NCBI GenBank assembly: GCA_949451605.1 | Contig: CASTSB010000003.1 | Location: forward strand, 1 to 33,325 | Direction of reading: 5' to 3' | DNA from: an uncultured Bacilli bacterium | GTDB lineage: Bacteria; Bacillota_I; Bacilli_A; RF39; UBA660 | DNA: 33,325 nucleotides | Shown: positions 7,852 to 15,464 of the stretch, piece by piece | Position numbering within the stretch: position 1 is the first letter of the stretch | How the letters are laid out: each line of letters opens with the position of its first letter | Program-made: the position numbers and the translations under genes | Notes under the pieces: model-generated | What the model was told of the DNA's origin: nothing | What the model saw: only the letters and a program-made list of their open reading frames with translations | The model's database searches: none

Positions 7852-9288
7852 ATGAGAAATTTAGTAAATGGAAAAGAATTAGATTCTAGTGATGGACAAG
7901 CAATAGAAGTAAGAAATCCAGCAAATAATCAGTTAATTGCAACAGTCCCAAATTCAACAGAAGAAGATGTTGACTATTGTGTAAAATGTGCCAAAGAAGC
8001 TCAAAAAAAATGGGAAGAAACTCCTCTATATGAAAGAGGAAGAATATTAGAAAAATTTGTTGATTTAGTAGAACGTGATGCAGAAACTCTAGCAATGACT
8101 CTTTGCCGTGAAACAGGTAAACCAATAAAAGAAGCCAGGGCGGAGATTGCAAACACAAGAACTTTTGTTACAGCTTATGTGGAAAAAGCAAAACATTTAT
8201 ATGGAATTAATATTCCAGTAGGAAATGAACCGGGACAAGAAGCAACTGTTCAGTTTACAATAAGACAGCCTATAGGAGTTGTAGCTTGCATAATTCCATT
8301 TAATTTTCCTTGTGATTTATTTGGACAAAAAGTACCAAGTGCACTTATAATGGGAAATTCTGTAATCGTTAAGCCATCAACTTATAATCCTTTAACACTT
8401 CATAAATATTGCCTTTTAATGAAAGAAGCGGGAGTTCCAGATGGTGTAATAAACTGTTTATCAGGAAATGGTCCTGTAGTAGGGCAAGCCCTAGCTAGAC
8501 ATAAAGGAGTCCACTTAGTTAGTTTAACTGGCTCAACTGCAGTTGGAATGGAAACAATGGCAACTGCGTCTAAAAACTTAACTCACATTATGCTAGAGTT
8601 AGGAGGAAATGATGCCTTCATTTTAGATAAAGATGGAGATATAGATTTAGCTGTTGAAGAAATGGTTTGGGGAAGACTATATAATACAGGTCAAGTATGC
8701 TGTGCTAGTAAAAGATTTTTAGTACATAATGATATAAAAGATATTTTTACTAACAAAGTAATCGCAAGAATAAGTAAAATGCGAGTAGGAGATCCTATGA
8801 ATGAAAGTACTGAAATTGGTTGTCTTATTAATGAAAAAGCCGCGTTAAGAGTTGAAGAACAAGTATTAAAAACATTACAAGAAGGTGCAAGAATTGCTTT
8901 TGGTGGAAGAAGAAATGGAGCATATTTTGAACCAACAGTTTTAATAAATGTTACTAAAGACATGGAAGTAATGAAAGATATGGAAATTTTTGGTCCAGTT
9001 ATACCAATCTGTGGATTTGATACTATTGAAGAAGCAATAGAAATTGCTAATCAATCTAGCTTTGGTCTTTGTGGTAATATAATAACAAAAGATATTAATA
9101 ATGCATTTAAAGTTGCATCAAAACTAGAAGTAGGTGGAGCAATCATAAATGGAGCAAGTTTTTATAGATCAGCGGAAATGCCTTTTGGAGGTTGGAAACA
9201 TTCTGGAATTGGTAATGAAGGAATTTCCACAACCCTAGAAGAAATGTCAAGAATAAAAACAATTGTCTTAAAAAATGTTTTAAAATAA
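7852..9288 (+). CDS. NAD(P)-dependent aldehyde dehydrogenase
   Basis: This is an aldehyde dehydrogenase superfamily enzyme of 478 residues, which oxidises an aldehyde to a carboxylic acid. Catalytic features are the nucleophile C283 in GQVCCASKR, the general base E249 in LELGGND, the cofactor segment PFNFPCD...KPSTYNPL and the SLTGSTAVG turn. The C-terminal EMPFGGWKHSGIGNEG is typical of the succinate-semialdehyde, lactaldehyde and glycolaldehyde branch, but the substrate cannot be fixed from sequence. The TAGGAGG ribosome-binding site overlaps the TAG stop of the FIST gene. As the last gene of the operon, it ends in a terminator whose 5' arm begins in its stop codon. Confidence 0.95.
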   Translation: MRNLVNGKELDSSDGQAIEVRNPANNQLIATVPNSTEEDVDYCVKCAKEAQKKWEETPLYERGRILEKFVDLVERDAETLAMTLCRETGKPIKEARAEIANTRTFVTAYVEKAKHLYGINIPVGNEPGQEATVQFTIRQPIGVVACIIPFNFPCDLFGQKVPSALIMGNSVIVKPSTYNPLTLHKYCLLMKEAGVPDGVINCLSGNGPVVGQALARHKGVHLVSLTGSTAVGMETMATASKNLTHIMLELGGNDAFILDKDGDIDLAVEEMVWGRLYNTGQVCCASKRFLVHNDIKDIFTNKVIARISKMRVGDPMNESTEIGCLINEKAALRVEEQVLKTLQEGARIAFGGRRNGAYFEPTVLINVTKDMEVMKDMEIFGPVIPICGFDTIEEAIEIANQSSFGLCGNIITKDINNAFKVASKLEVGGAIINGASFYRSAEMPFGGWKHSGIGNEGISTTLEEMSRIKTIVLKNVLK

Positions 9289-9317
9289 AGATATTGAATT
9301 TATCAGTATCTTTTTTT
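9287..9317 (+). terminator. Terminator overlapping the aldehyde dehydrogenase stop
   Basis: Ten-base arms (9287-9296 and 9304-9313) pair with one U-G wobble around a seven-base loop, followed by seven T. The first two stem bases are the last two bases of the TAA stop. Confidence 0.82.
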
Positions 9318-9355
9318 ATTTTTATAAACTATTAAAAGTTTTAAATGATTTATTG

Positions 9356-9361
9356 TATAAT
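9356..9361 (+). promoter_or_regulatory. Relic -10 element of the pseudogene
   Basis: TATAAT followed by ATGCA, aligned with the identical TATAATATGCA (9916-9926) of the intact paralogue. The -35 region is degraded (TTAAAA with an 18-bp spacer instead of TTGAAA with 17). Confidence 0.5.
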
Positions 9362-9389
9362 ATGCAGATGAAAATAGAGAATTATTAAT

Positions 9390-9855
9390 ATGAAAAAAGC
9401 TAAAAAATATAATAACTTTAATGATTATCTTAGTATTTTTTTAATTTTAACAGGTATTTATTTAGGATTATCTTAACTAAAAAAAGAAGAAATCATAGAA
9501 ATTATACCTTATGTTTTTTTAGATTATAATAAAGAAAAATTTAGATAGTAGTTATAATAATGGTTTAATAACTTTAATTGTTAACGAGCACAAAAAGAAA
9601 TTTTTTAAAGGAATAACTGCTCATTCAACAAGTACAGTAGATTGGATTGATAAAAATAATTCAGGAGAAGATGAAAAAACATTATATCCAAATAATGAAT
9701 CTAGTTCAAATAATAATTCTAATAATCCAATTATAGTAGATGCTTCAAATACCGGAGTAAATGCTCCAATTATAATTAAAATAATTGGAGAATTAATAGC
9801 TACTTTTGGAGTGTTATATATTTATAAATCATTTAAACCTACAAAAAATAAGTAA
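9390..9855 (+). pseudogene. Decayed, internally deleted copy of the downstream wall-anchored protein gene
   Basis: This is the 466-bp remainder of a paralogue of the gene at 9951-13910. The 5' end aligns with that gene's start (ATGAAAAA...TTTAATGATTATCTTA, then ...CCTTATG...TTAGATTATAAT), but frameshifts and stops occur at about 9415-9480 and near 9541. A second open part (9541-9852) encodes YNNGLITLIV and KGITAHSTST, matching the NPCBM start of the intact protein. It then jumps straight to VDWIDKNNSGE, which matches residues about 1186-1197, and ends with an anchor-like ASNTGVN, a hydrophobic helix and a lysine-rich tail. About 3.2 kb of coding sequence is missing, plus a smaller gap of about 90 bp. 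The second frame has no usable start codon. It retains a promoter relic and a terminator-like hairpin. Confidence 0.85.
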
Positions 9856-9861
9856 TTTTAT

Positions 9862-9890
9862 AAGTCAATTGCGAAAATGATTGATTTTTT
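9862..9890 (+). terminator. Probable terminator after the pseudogene
   Basis: Eight-base arms AAGTCAAT (9862-9869) and ATTGATTT (9880-9887) pair with one G-U around a ten-base loop, and a T-run reaches 9890. It is weak but followed within three bases by the -35 of the next gene. Confidence 0.5.
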
Positions 9891-9892
9891 AC

Positions 9893-9921
9893 TTGAAAAA
9901 AATAATTTTTTGGTGTATAAT
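9893..9921 (+). promoter_or_regulatory. Promoter of the large wall-anchored protein gene
   Basis: TTGAAA (9893-9898), a 17-bp spacer and TATAAT (9916-9921). The leader is about 23 nt and contains AGGGAG at 9934-9939. Confidence 0.75.
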
Positions 9922-9950
9922 ATGCAAACAAAAAGGGAGATTTGGTGGAT

Positions 9951-12900
9951 ATGAAAAATTCTAAAAAACTAGTTATTATTTTAATGATTATCTTAGGGCT
10001 TTCATCAATCTTGGCAGGTGTATATCTTCAATTTGCATCTTTAAATAAACAAGAATTTGTTGAAAGCAAACCTTATGGTTATTTGGATTATAATACTGAA
10101 AAATTTAGGTATTTATCCGATATTGACTATATTAAAGAACAATCTAAAGTAGCTTGGGGTAGTATCTTATTAGACAAAGTAGCAGAGGAACAATATAACA
10201 ATGGCCTTATCACGTTAATCGTAGATGGAAAGAAAACTTCATTTATTAAAGGTGTTTTTGCTCATGCAACTTCAACTCTTGTCTATGATATTTCATCATA
10301 TGATTATGATTATTTTACATCATATTTAGGAGTCGATGAAAGTCGTGGAAATATTGGTAATGGTGTTAAGTTTTCAATTTATACTTCTACTGATGGAGAA
10401 AACTGGGATTTAAAAACAGCTGCTCAACCACCTGTTTTAAAAGGTAATAGTGAAGCATTATCAGTAAAAATAGATATAAAAGGTGCAAAATACTTAAAAT
10501 TATATGCTCATAATAATGGTAATGAATCATCAGACCATGCTGTTTATGCTAATGCAAAATTAATTAAAGAAGATTATGTTGAAGATAATTCAAATGTCGA
10601 CTTCATCAAAACTATTGAACAATATGATTCTCTTTTAGCTAATACTAATGTAGAAGACGCTCTAATTTCATCTGAATTAGTTGTACTTCAAAGAGAGTTT
10701 GTAAGAAACATTGGCTATGATATATTACAATCATTTGTAAGATATAATGATAGCAATAAAGAAGCTATTTCTTGGTTAATGAATGATTTGAAAAACCTTA
10801 AATTGTATATAACTGGAGGAGCACCAGAAGGTAGTTACATGAATTCAATTAAAGTCTTAGCAGAGCTACATAAAAATTACAAAGAAGATTTTAACAATAC
10901 AGAAGTAACCAAATATGGAACTGTCTTAGGAGATTTATATACAAGAATGGCTATTTCTTTATCTCTTACACACTCTAAATTAGTTGGTCTATGGATGCAA
11001 TCAAGCCAACCTGAAAACCAATCAAATGCTGTTGTAAGATATGCAATTTATAAACAAATGCATGCTGATGGTCATTTTGTTGTAACTGACTCAATTGATA
11101 TTACAAAATGGTTTGAAAACTATTCAATTGAAGAAATGCGTTTTGTCATGAATAACAATATTGATGATGAAGAAATATTATGGTTAAATGAATATACTCA
11201 AAGCTTTGTGGACAAATATCCAACTCAAGCTTGGAAATATTTAACGCCACATCCATATATGGCCTATGTTTGGCCTAACTATTCAAGACCAGAATTTCAT
11301 GATCCAGAAAGAAAAGATTATTGGGATCAAAAATTCAACGGAATATTTAGTAAATATAATGTAACTTATCGTAATGGTTTATATAAAGTATGGATGAATT
11401 TTAGAAATGAATTTGGAACAGGTGCAGTATGTGGTGGTATTTCCAAAACAGGATCTAATATTAGAGGTGTACATGCTATTCCATCAGCTGTTATTGGTCA
11501 ACCAGGACATGCAGCAATTATTTACTATAACCAAGATGCTCAAGGAAGAGGATATTGGGGAATTGATAATGACGTAAGTGGATGGACTTTATCTGAAAAA
11601 GGTGAAAGAATGCTTTTAGGATGGGGAAATGCTAGTTACGCTAAAGGTTCTTATCAAGTTGTTTACATGGCTTTAGCTCAAGAAGTTTTAAATAACTTAG
11701 AAACATATGAAAAAAGTAAAGAGTATGTAGTTTTAGCTCAAGCTTATGGAAATGATTTAGCAAAACAAGAAGCTGCTTATAGAAAAGCCTTAGAAATTCA
11801 ACCATTAAATATAGATGCATGGTATGGATTAATTAATAACTTTAATGCTAATGATACAAAAACAGAAGATGATTATTATGCATTAGTTGAAGAATTAGCA
11901 ACAAATTTAAAATACTTCCCATTACCAATGTATCACTTATCTAATTTAATAAAACCAAAATTAGTAAGTCCTATAAATTCATATAAATTTATGTTATTAC
12001 AAAATAGAATTTTAAAAGAAGGAACTGCTGTACCAAATAATACTGCAGAAAACTATTATGTAATGCAACCATCATTAACAAGACTAGAAGCAAACTTCTT
12101 GTTAGGAAAAATTGATAATTCTATTGCAAAATTCTCTTTTGACGGAGACGATGCTGGTAAAATAGTATTATCTAATCGTTTTGACGGAAACGGAGTACGT
12201 TGGGATTATAGTTTAGATGGTAAAGAAAACTGGAAAGAAGTATCTTTTACAGCAGAAGAAGAACATAAATTACAATTAACAGAAGAAGAATTAGATAGCA
12301 TTTCAGCAGATAATGATATTTATATACATATTGTTGGTGTAAATTATGATGAACAAAACTTATATAAAATAGATATTTTACCTTCTAATACTCCTACTAA
12401 TCTTTATAATAATGATTTAGAAAATAAGGTAATAGGTGCAACCGATGTAATGCAATGGAGAATTATTGAAACAACAAGAGCAAAAGCAAAATCTAGTGCC
12501 AAATCTTCAAATACATGGACTTATTTTAGAGATAGTTTACCAGATTTAACTGGAGATAAGACAGTAGAAGTAAGATATGGAAGACATGGATTATATTTAG
12601 AAAGTGAATCATTAACTTTTGAATTTACTAAAGATACTATTGATGAGACTAAAAAATATATTCCAATTGAACACTTAGCGATAGAAGGTTACTCAACTCA
12701 ATCTAAAGATGGTAAAAGACCTTACTATGCACCAAACGCAATAGATGGTAATGCTAATACATTATGGCATACAGACTTTAGCCAAAATGTTTTAGACCAA
12801 GATATAAAACCATTTTTAACAATAAAGTTAGATGAACCTAAAAACATTTCAGAGGTACAATTATTACCAAAGAAATATAAGACTAATGATCCATGTGATA

Positions 12901-13910
12901 TCAAAAATACTACAGTCTATGTAAGTACAGATGGTACAAATTGGATACAAGTAGGTAAAGTAGAAAATTTAGCTCAAAACGAAGATCTTAAAACAGTAAC
13001 TTTAGATAAAATTGTTAAAGGTCAATATGTCAAGCTAGAATTTGATACTTACAATATGTTTGCTGCAGTAGCAATGATTAATCTATTCGAAGATACTACT
13101 AGAAAAGATTTTCAAGCAGAAATTACTTACTCTATAAATGAATTAACTAATCAAGATGTAATCGCAACTTTAAAAGTTCCAGAAGGAATAACTATTACTA
13201 ATAATGATGGTAATAATACCTTTAGATTTACATCAAATGGAGTATTTGCCTTTGAATTTATAGATGAAAATCAAAATACAGGAACAGCTTTGGCTACAGT
13301 TAATTGGATAGATAAAGTTGCTCCTACTGCCAATGTCTCTTACAATATTACTGAAAAAACTGATCAGGATGTTGTAGCGACTTTAACAGGTGAATCAGAA
13401 CAAATCGTAGTATTAAATAATAATCAACAAAGAACTTATACATTTACAGAAAATGGAACATTTGAATTTGAAATTGGAGATGCTGCTGGTAATACAAATA
13501 AAGTAGTGGCAACTGTAGATTGGATTGAAAAAAATAATTCAGGAGACAATGAAAATCCAGGTGATAATAACAACCCAGGAGACAATGAGAATCCAGGTGA
13601 TAATAACAATCTAGGAGACAACGAAAACCCAGGAGACAATAATAATCCAGGAGACAATAATAATCCAGGAGACAATAATAATCCAGGAGACAACGAAAAC
13701 CAAGGTGATAATAACAACCCAGGAGCAAATGAAAACCCATCTACTCCAAATACCGATTCTAATACAAATGATGATTACAATAATCCATTTATAGTAGATG
13801 TTCCAAATACAGGAGTAAATGATACAGTTATTAAAATTTTTGGAGCATTAACAATTATCATAGGTGGTTTATATATTTATAATTCATCTAGAATAGCAAA
13901 ACTTAAATAA
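9951..13910 (+). CDS. Large multidomain cell-wall-anchored protein (NPCBM, Cys-His-Asp domain, F5/8C, Ig-like, VPNTG)
   Basis: A secreted, sortase-anchored protein of 1319 residues. Order seen: signal anchor (7-28); NPCBM-like carbohydrate-binding domain (about 66-207, FAHATSTLVYDIS and KYLKLYAHNNG); a helical region; a predicted transglutaminase/papain-like catalytic domain with Cys494 (GAVCGGIS), His520 (QPGHAA) and Asp539 (WGIDND); a TPR-like helix pair (about 600-635); an F5/8 type C (discoidin) domain (about 904-1048); two Ig-like repeats (about 1053-1123 and 1124-1194); eleven GDNxNP units (1198-1263); and VPNTG (1284-1288), a hydrophobic helix and a lysine-rich tail. The ATG at 9951 is preferred over TTG 9942 and GTG 9945, which crowd the AGGGAG site. 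Glycan binding and wall attachment are well supported. Enzymatic activity is inferred from motif order only. A decayed copy lies just upstream. Confidence 0.85.
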   Translation: MKNSKKLVIILMIILGLSSILAGVYLQFASLNKQEFVESKPYGYLDYNTEKFRYLSDIDYIKEQSKVAWGSILLDKVAEEQYNNGLITLIVDGKKTSFIKGVFAHATSTLVYDISSYDYDYFTSYLGVDESRGNIGNGVKFSIYTSTDGENWDLKTAAQPPVLKGNSEALSVKIDIKGAKYLKLYAHNNGNESSDHAVYANAKLIKEDYVEDNSNVDFIKTIEQYDSLLANTNVEDALISSELVVLQREFVRNIGYDILQSFVRYNDSNKEAISWLMNDLKNLKLYITGGAPEGSYMNSIKVLAELHKNYKEDFNNTEVTKYGTVLGDLYTRMAISLSLTHSKLVGLWMQSSQPENQSNAVVRYAIYKQMHADGHFVVTDSIDITKWFENYSIEEMRFVMNNNIDDEEILWLNEYTQSFVDKYPTQAWKYLTPHPYMAYVWPNYSRPEFHDPERKDYWDQKFNGIFSKYNVTYRNGLYKVWMNFRNEFGTGAVCGGISKTGSNIRGVHAIPSAVIGQPGHAAIIYYNQDAQGRGYWGIDNDVSGWTLSEKGERMLLGWGNASYAKGSYQVVYMALAQEVLNNLETYEKSKEYVVLAQAYGNDLAKQEAAYRKALEIQPLNIDAWYGLINNFNANDTKTEDDYYALVEELATNLKYFPLPMYHLSNLIKPKLVSPINSYKFMLLQNRILKEGTAVPNNTAENYYVMQPSLTRLEANFLLGKIDNSIAKFSFDGDDAGKIVLSNRFDGNGVRWDYSLDGKENWKEVSFTAEEEHKLQLTEEELDSISADNDIYIHIVGVNYDEQNLYKIDILPSNTPTNLYNNDLENKVIGATDVMQWRIIETTRAKAKSSAKSSNTWTYFRDSLPDLTGDKTVEVRYGRHGLYLESESLTFEFTKDTIDETKKYIPIEHLAIEGYSTQSKDGKRPYYAPNAIDGNANTLWHTDFSQNVLDQDIKPFLTIKLDEPKNISEVQLLPKKYKTNDPCDIKNTTVYVSTDGTNWIQVGKVENLAQNEDLKTVTLDKIVKGQYVKLEFDTYNMFAAVAMINLFEDTTRKDFQAEITYSINELTNQDVIATLKVPEGITITNNDGNNTFRFTSNGVFAFEFIDENQNTGTALATVNWIDKVAPTANVSYNITEKTDQDVVATLTGESEQIVVLNNNQQRTYTFTENGTFEFEIGDAAGNTNKVVATVDWIEKNNSGDNENPGDNNNPGDNENPGDNNNLGDNENPGDNNNPGDNNNPGDNNNPGDNENQGDNNNPGANENPSTPNTDSNTNDDYNNPFIVDVPNTGVNDTVIKIFGALTIIIGGLYIYNSSRIAKLK
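13542..13739 (+). repeat. Eleven tandem 18-bp units encoding GDN(E/N)NP
   Basis: Contiguous, spacer-free 18-bp units, each encoding Gly-Asp-Asn-(Glu/Asn)-Asn-Pro with minor variants (GDNNNL, GDNENQ, GANENP). Units in the middle (13632-13685) are nearly identical, which suggests recent slippage. It forms a flexible acidic stalk between the Ig-like repeats and the wall anchor. Confidence 0.92.
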
Positions 13911-13939
13911 AAATATTGCTTTTAAGCAATATTTTTTTT
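13911..13939. terminator. Bidirectional terminator between convergent genes
   Basis: Stem AAATATTGC (13911-13919) / GCAATATTT (13926-13934), loop TTTTAA, T-run to 13939 on the plus strand and a T-rich tract on the minus strand. It directly follows the plus-strand stop, and its loop holds the stop codon of the minus-strand permease gene. Confidence 0.8.
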
Positions 13940-14722
13940 GAAATGTTTTTCTAGTAATTCGACTAAAAAATACATTATATATGATAATAAACATAATATA
14001 AAGACACTAGTAATAACTAAATCTATATGAAACACAGAAGAACCATACATAATTAGATAGCCTAATCCAATTTTTGAAACTAATAATTCACCCATTACAA
14101 CACCAATATAATCCATTGAAATGTTTACTTTTAATGCACTAATTATATTACTTATATTACTTGGGATAACAACTTTAAAAAATACTTTAAGTCTGTTAGC
14201 TCCAAAACTCTTTAAAAGAATTATATATTTATTATCTGTACTAGAAAATCCACTATAGATATTAATTGTAGTAACAAATATACTAATTAATAACCCCATT
14301 AAAATTATAGACTTCGAACCAGATCCTGCCCAAATTATAATTAGTGGACCAAGTGCAACTTTGGGTAGCGAATTTAAAACTGTAAGATAAGGATCAATAA
14401 TTTTAGAAAAAGTTGGGACAATCCACATTAGAGTAGCAATAAGCATACTAAGTGTAAATGAAACAATAAATGTTATAAATATTTCATATAGAGTAATACC
14501 TATATGATTAAATAAAGAGCCATCTTTTATTAATGAAATAGTAGTATTTATAATTTCTGATGGACAAGAAGTAAGAAAAGTATTAATTAATTTATATTTT
14601 GCAAATATTTCCCAGCCGACTAAAAATATTAGTAAAATGGCTATTCTTGATATATTTACAATAAGCTTATTCTTTTTAAATTTTTTTAAAAACAATTTAT
14701 GCTCATCACTATATGTTGACAT
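13922..14722 (-). CDS. ABC transporter permease (SsuC/TauC/ThiX type)
   Basis: An inner-membrane permease of the BPD_transp_1 family, 266 residues with about six hydrophobic segments. The EAA-like cytoplasmic loop (LLKSFGANRLKVFFKVVIPSNISNIISALK) is the ATPase contact. The sequence is of the type found in importers of sulfonates, taurine, nitrate and thiamine precursors. The start is placed at 14722 (MSTYSDEH), because a GGAGGG site precedes it and the longer reading frame (to 14791) lies entirely within the ATPase gene. It overlaps the ATPase gene by 14 bp. Its TAA lies in the loop of the bidirectional terminator. Confidence 0.9.
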   Translation of the reverse strand: MSTYSDEHKLFLKKFKKNKLIVNISRIAILLIFLVGWEIFAKYKLINTFLTSCPSEIINTTISLIKDGSLFNHIGITLYEIFITFIVSFTLSMLIATLMWIVPTFSKIIDPYLTVLNSLPKVALGPLIIIWAGSGSKSIILMGLLISIFVTTINIYSGFSSTDNKYIILLKSFGANRLKVFFKVVIPSNISNIISALKVNISMDYIGVVMGELLVSKIGLGYLIMYGSSVFHIDLVITSVFILCLLSYIMYFLVELLEKHFKKNIA

Positions 14723-15464
14723 CCAAGTCCCTCCATATTTCAGCTTGATATTTAGAAAACATTTTATCTTTTCTTCTTTCTTTGGGATCATTTACTCCAT
14801 TAAAATCAACTTCATAATTCTTTTTAACTGTTCCTGGTCTTTTAGTTAAAACAACTATTCTATCAGAAGTACTTAGAGCTTCTCCTAAATCATGAGTTAC
14901 CATAATAGCTGTTTTTCCCTCATTTTTTATAATTTGAAAAATGTCATTCCCAATAGATAATCTAGTTTGAGAGTCTAGGGCAGATAAGGGCTCGTCTAGT
15001 AATAAAATGTCAGGTTTTAAAGCAAGTGTTCTAATTAGTGCAACTCTTTGTCTCATTCCACCTGATAAATTATTTGGATACTTATCAATAAATTCCTCTA
15101 GTCCATATTTCTTTAAAAGTTCGATAACATAAGCTTTACTTTCTTCGGTTAATTCTTTTTTTACTTCTAAGCCAACTAAACAATTATCAAGTATTGTTTT
15201 CCATGGAAACAAACTATCAGTTTGAAGCATATATCCAATACTTAAAGTATCATCATATAACAATTCTCCAGAATATTCTTTATCTATTCCTGCAAGTATT
15301 GAAAGAATTGTTGACTTTCCACAGCCACTTGGACCAACTATCGATACAAATTCTTTATCAAAAACATCTAAATTTATATTTTCTATAGCTAGTAATTCAC
15401 CATTTAAATCATGATAGATTTTATTCAAATTTTTAATAGATAAAATAACTTTATTTTTGGACAT
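14709..15464 (-). CDS. ABC transporter ATP-binding protein (SsuB/TauB type)
   Basis: The cytoplasmic ATPase of the importer, 251 residues. Walker A is GPSGCGKST (44-52), the Q-loop is MLQTDSLFPWKT, the signature is LSGGMRQR (133-140), Walker B is LLLDEP followed by the D-loop SALD, and the H-loop is VTHDLGEA. This pattern (Q..LFPW, GGMRQR, VTHD..EA) is characteristic of the nitrate/sulfonate/taurine ATPase group. It overlaps the binding-protein gene by 14 bp and the permease gene by another 14 bp. No clear Shine-Dalgarno site precedes its ATG, so translation is probably coupled to the upstream gene. Confidence 0.95.
   Translation of the reverse strand: MSKNKVILSIKNLNKIYHDLNGELLAIENINLDVFDKEFVSIVGPSGCGKSTILSILAGIDKEYSGELLYDDTLSIGYMLQTDSLFPWKTILDNCLVGLEVKKELTEESKAYVIELLKKYGLEEFIDKYPNNLSGGMRQRVALIRTLALKPDILLLDEPLSALDSQTRLSIGNDIFQIIKNEGKTAIMVTHDLGEALSTSDRIVVLTKRPGTVKKNYEVDFNGVNDPKERRKDKMFSKYQAEIWRDLDVNI

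Noticed and set aside
9523-9855. Independent small secreted or membrane protein gene in the relic
   Set aside because: The frame is open but has no ATG, GTG or TTG near its beginning and no ribosome-binding site; it is the deleted remainder of the large paralogue.
9320-9950. Insertion sequence or mobile element behind the duplication
   Set aside because: No transposase fragment, terminal inverted repeats or target-site duplication could be seen; tandem duplication followed by internal deletion explains the pattern.
13542-13739. Possible CRISPR array
   Set aside because: Units of 18 bp are contiguous without spacers and stay in the reading frame of a surface protein; no cas genes are present.
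13436-13740. Two long minus-strand open frames across the GDN repeat
   Set aside because: They arise because the 18-bp repeat is open in several frames; they have repetitive Leu/Ser/Pro or Cys/Leu/Tyr composition, no ribosome-binding site and no family resemblance.
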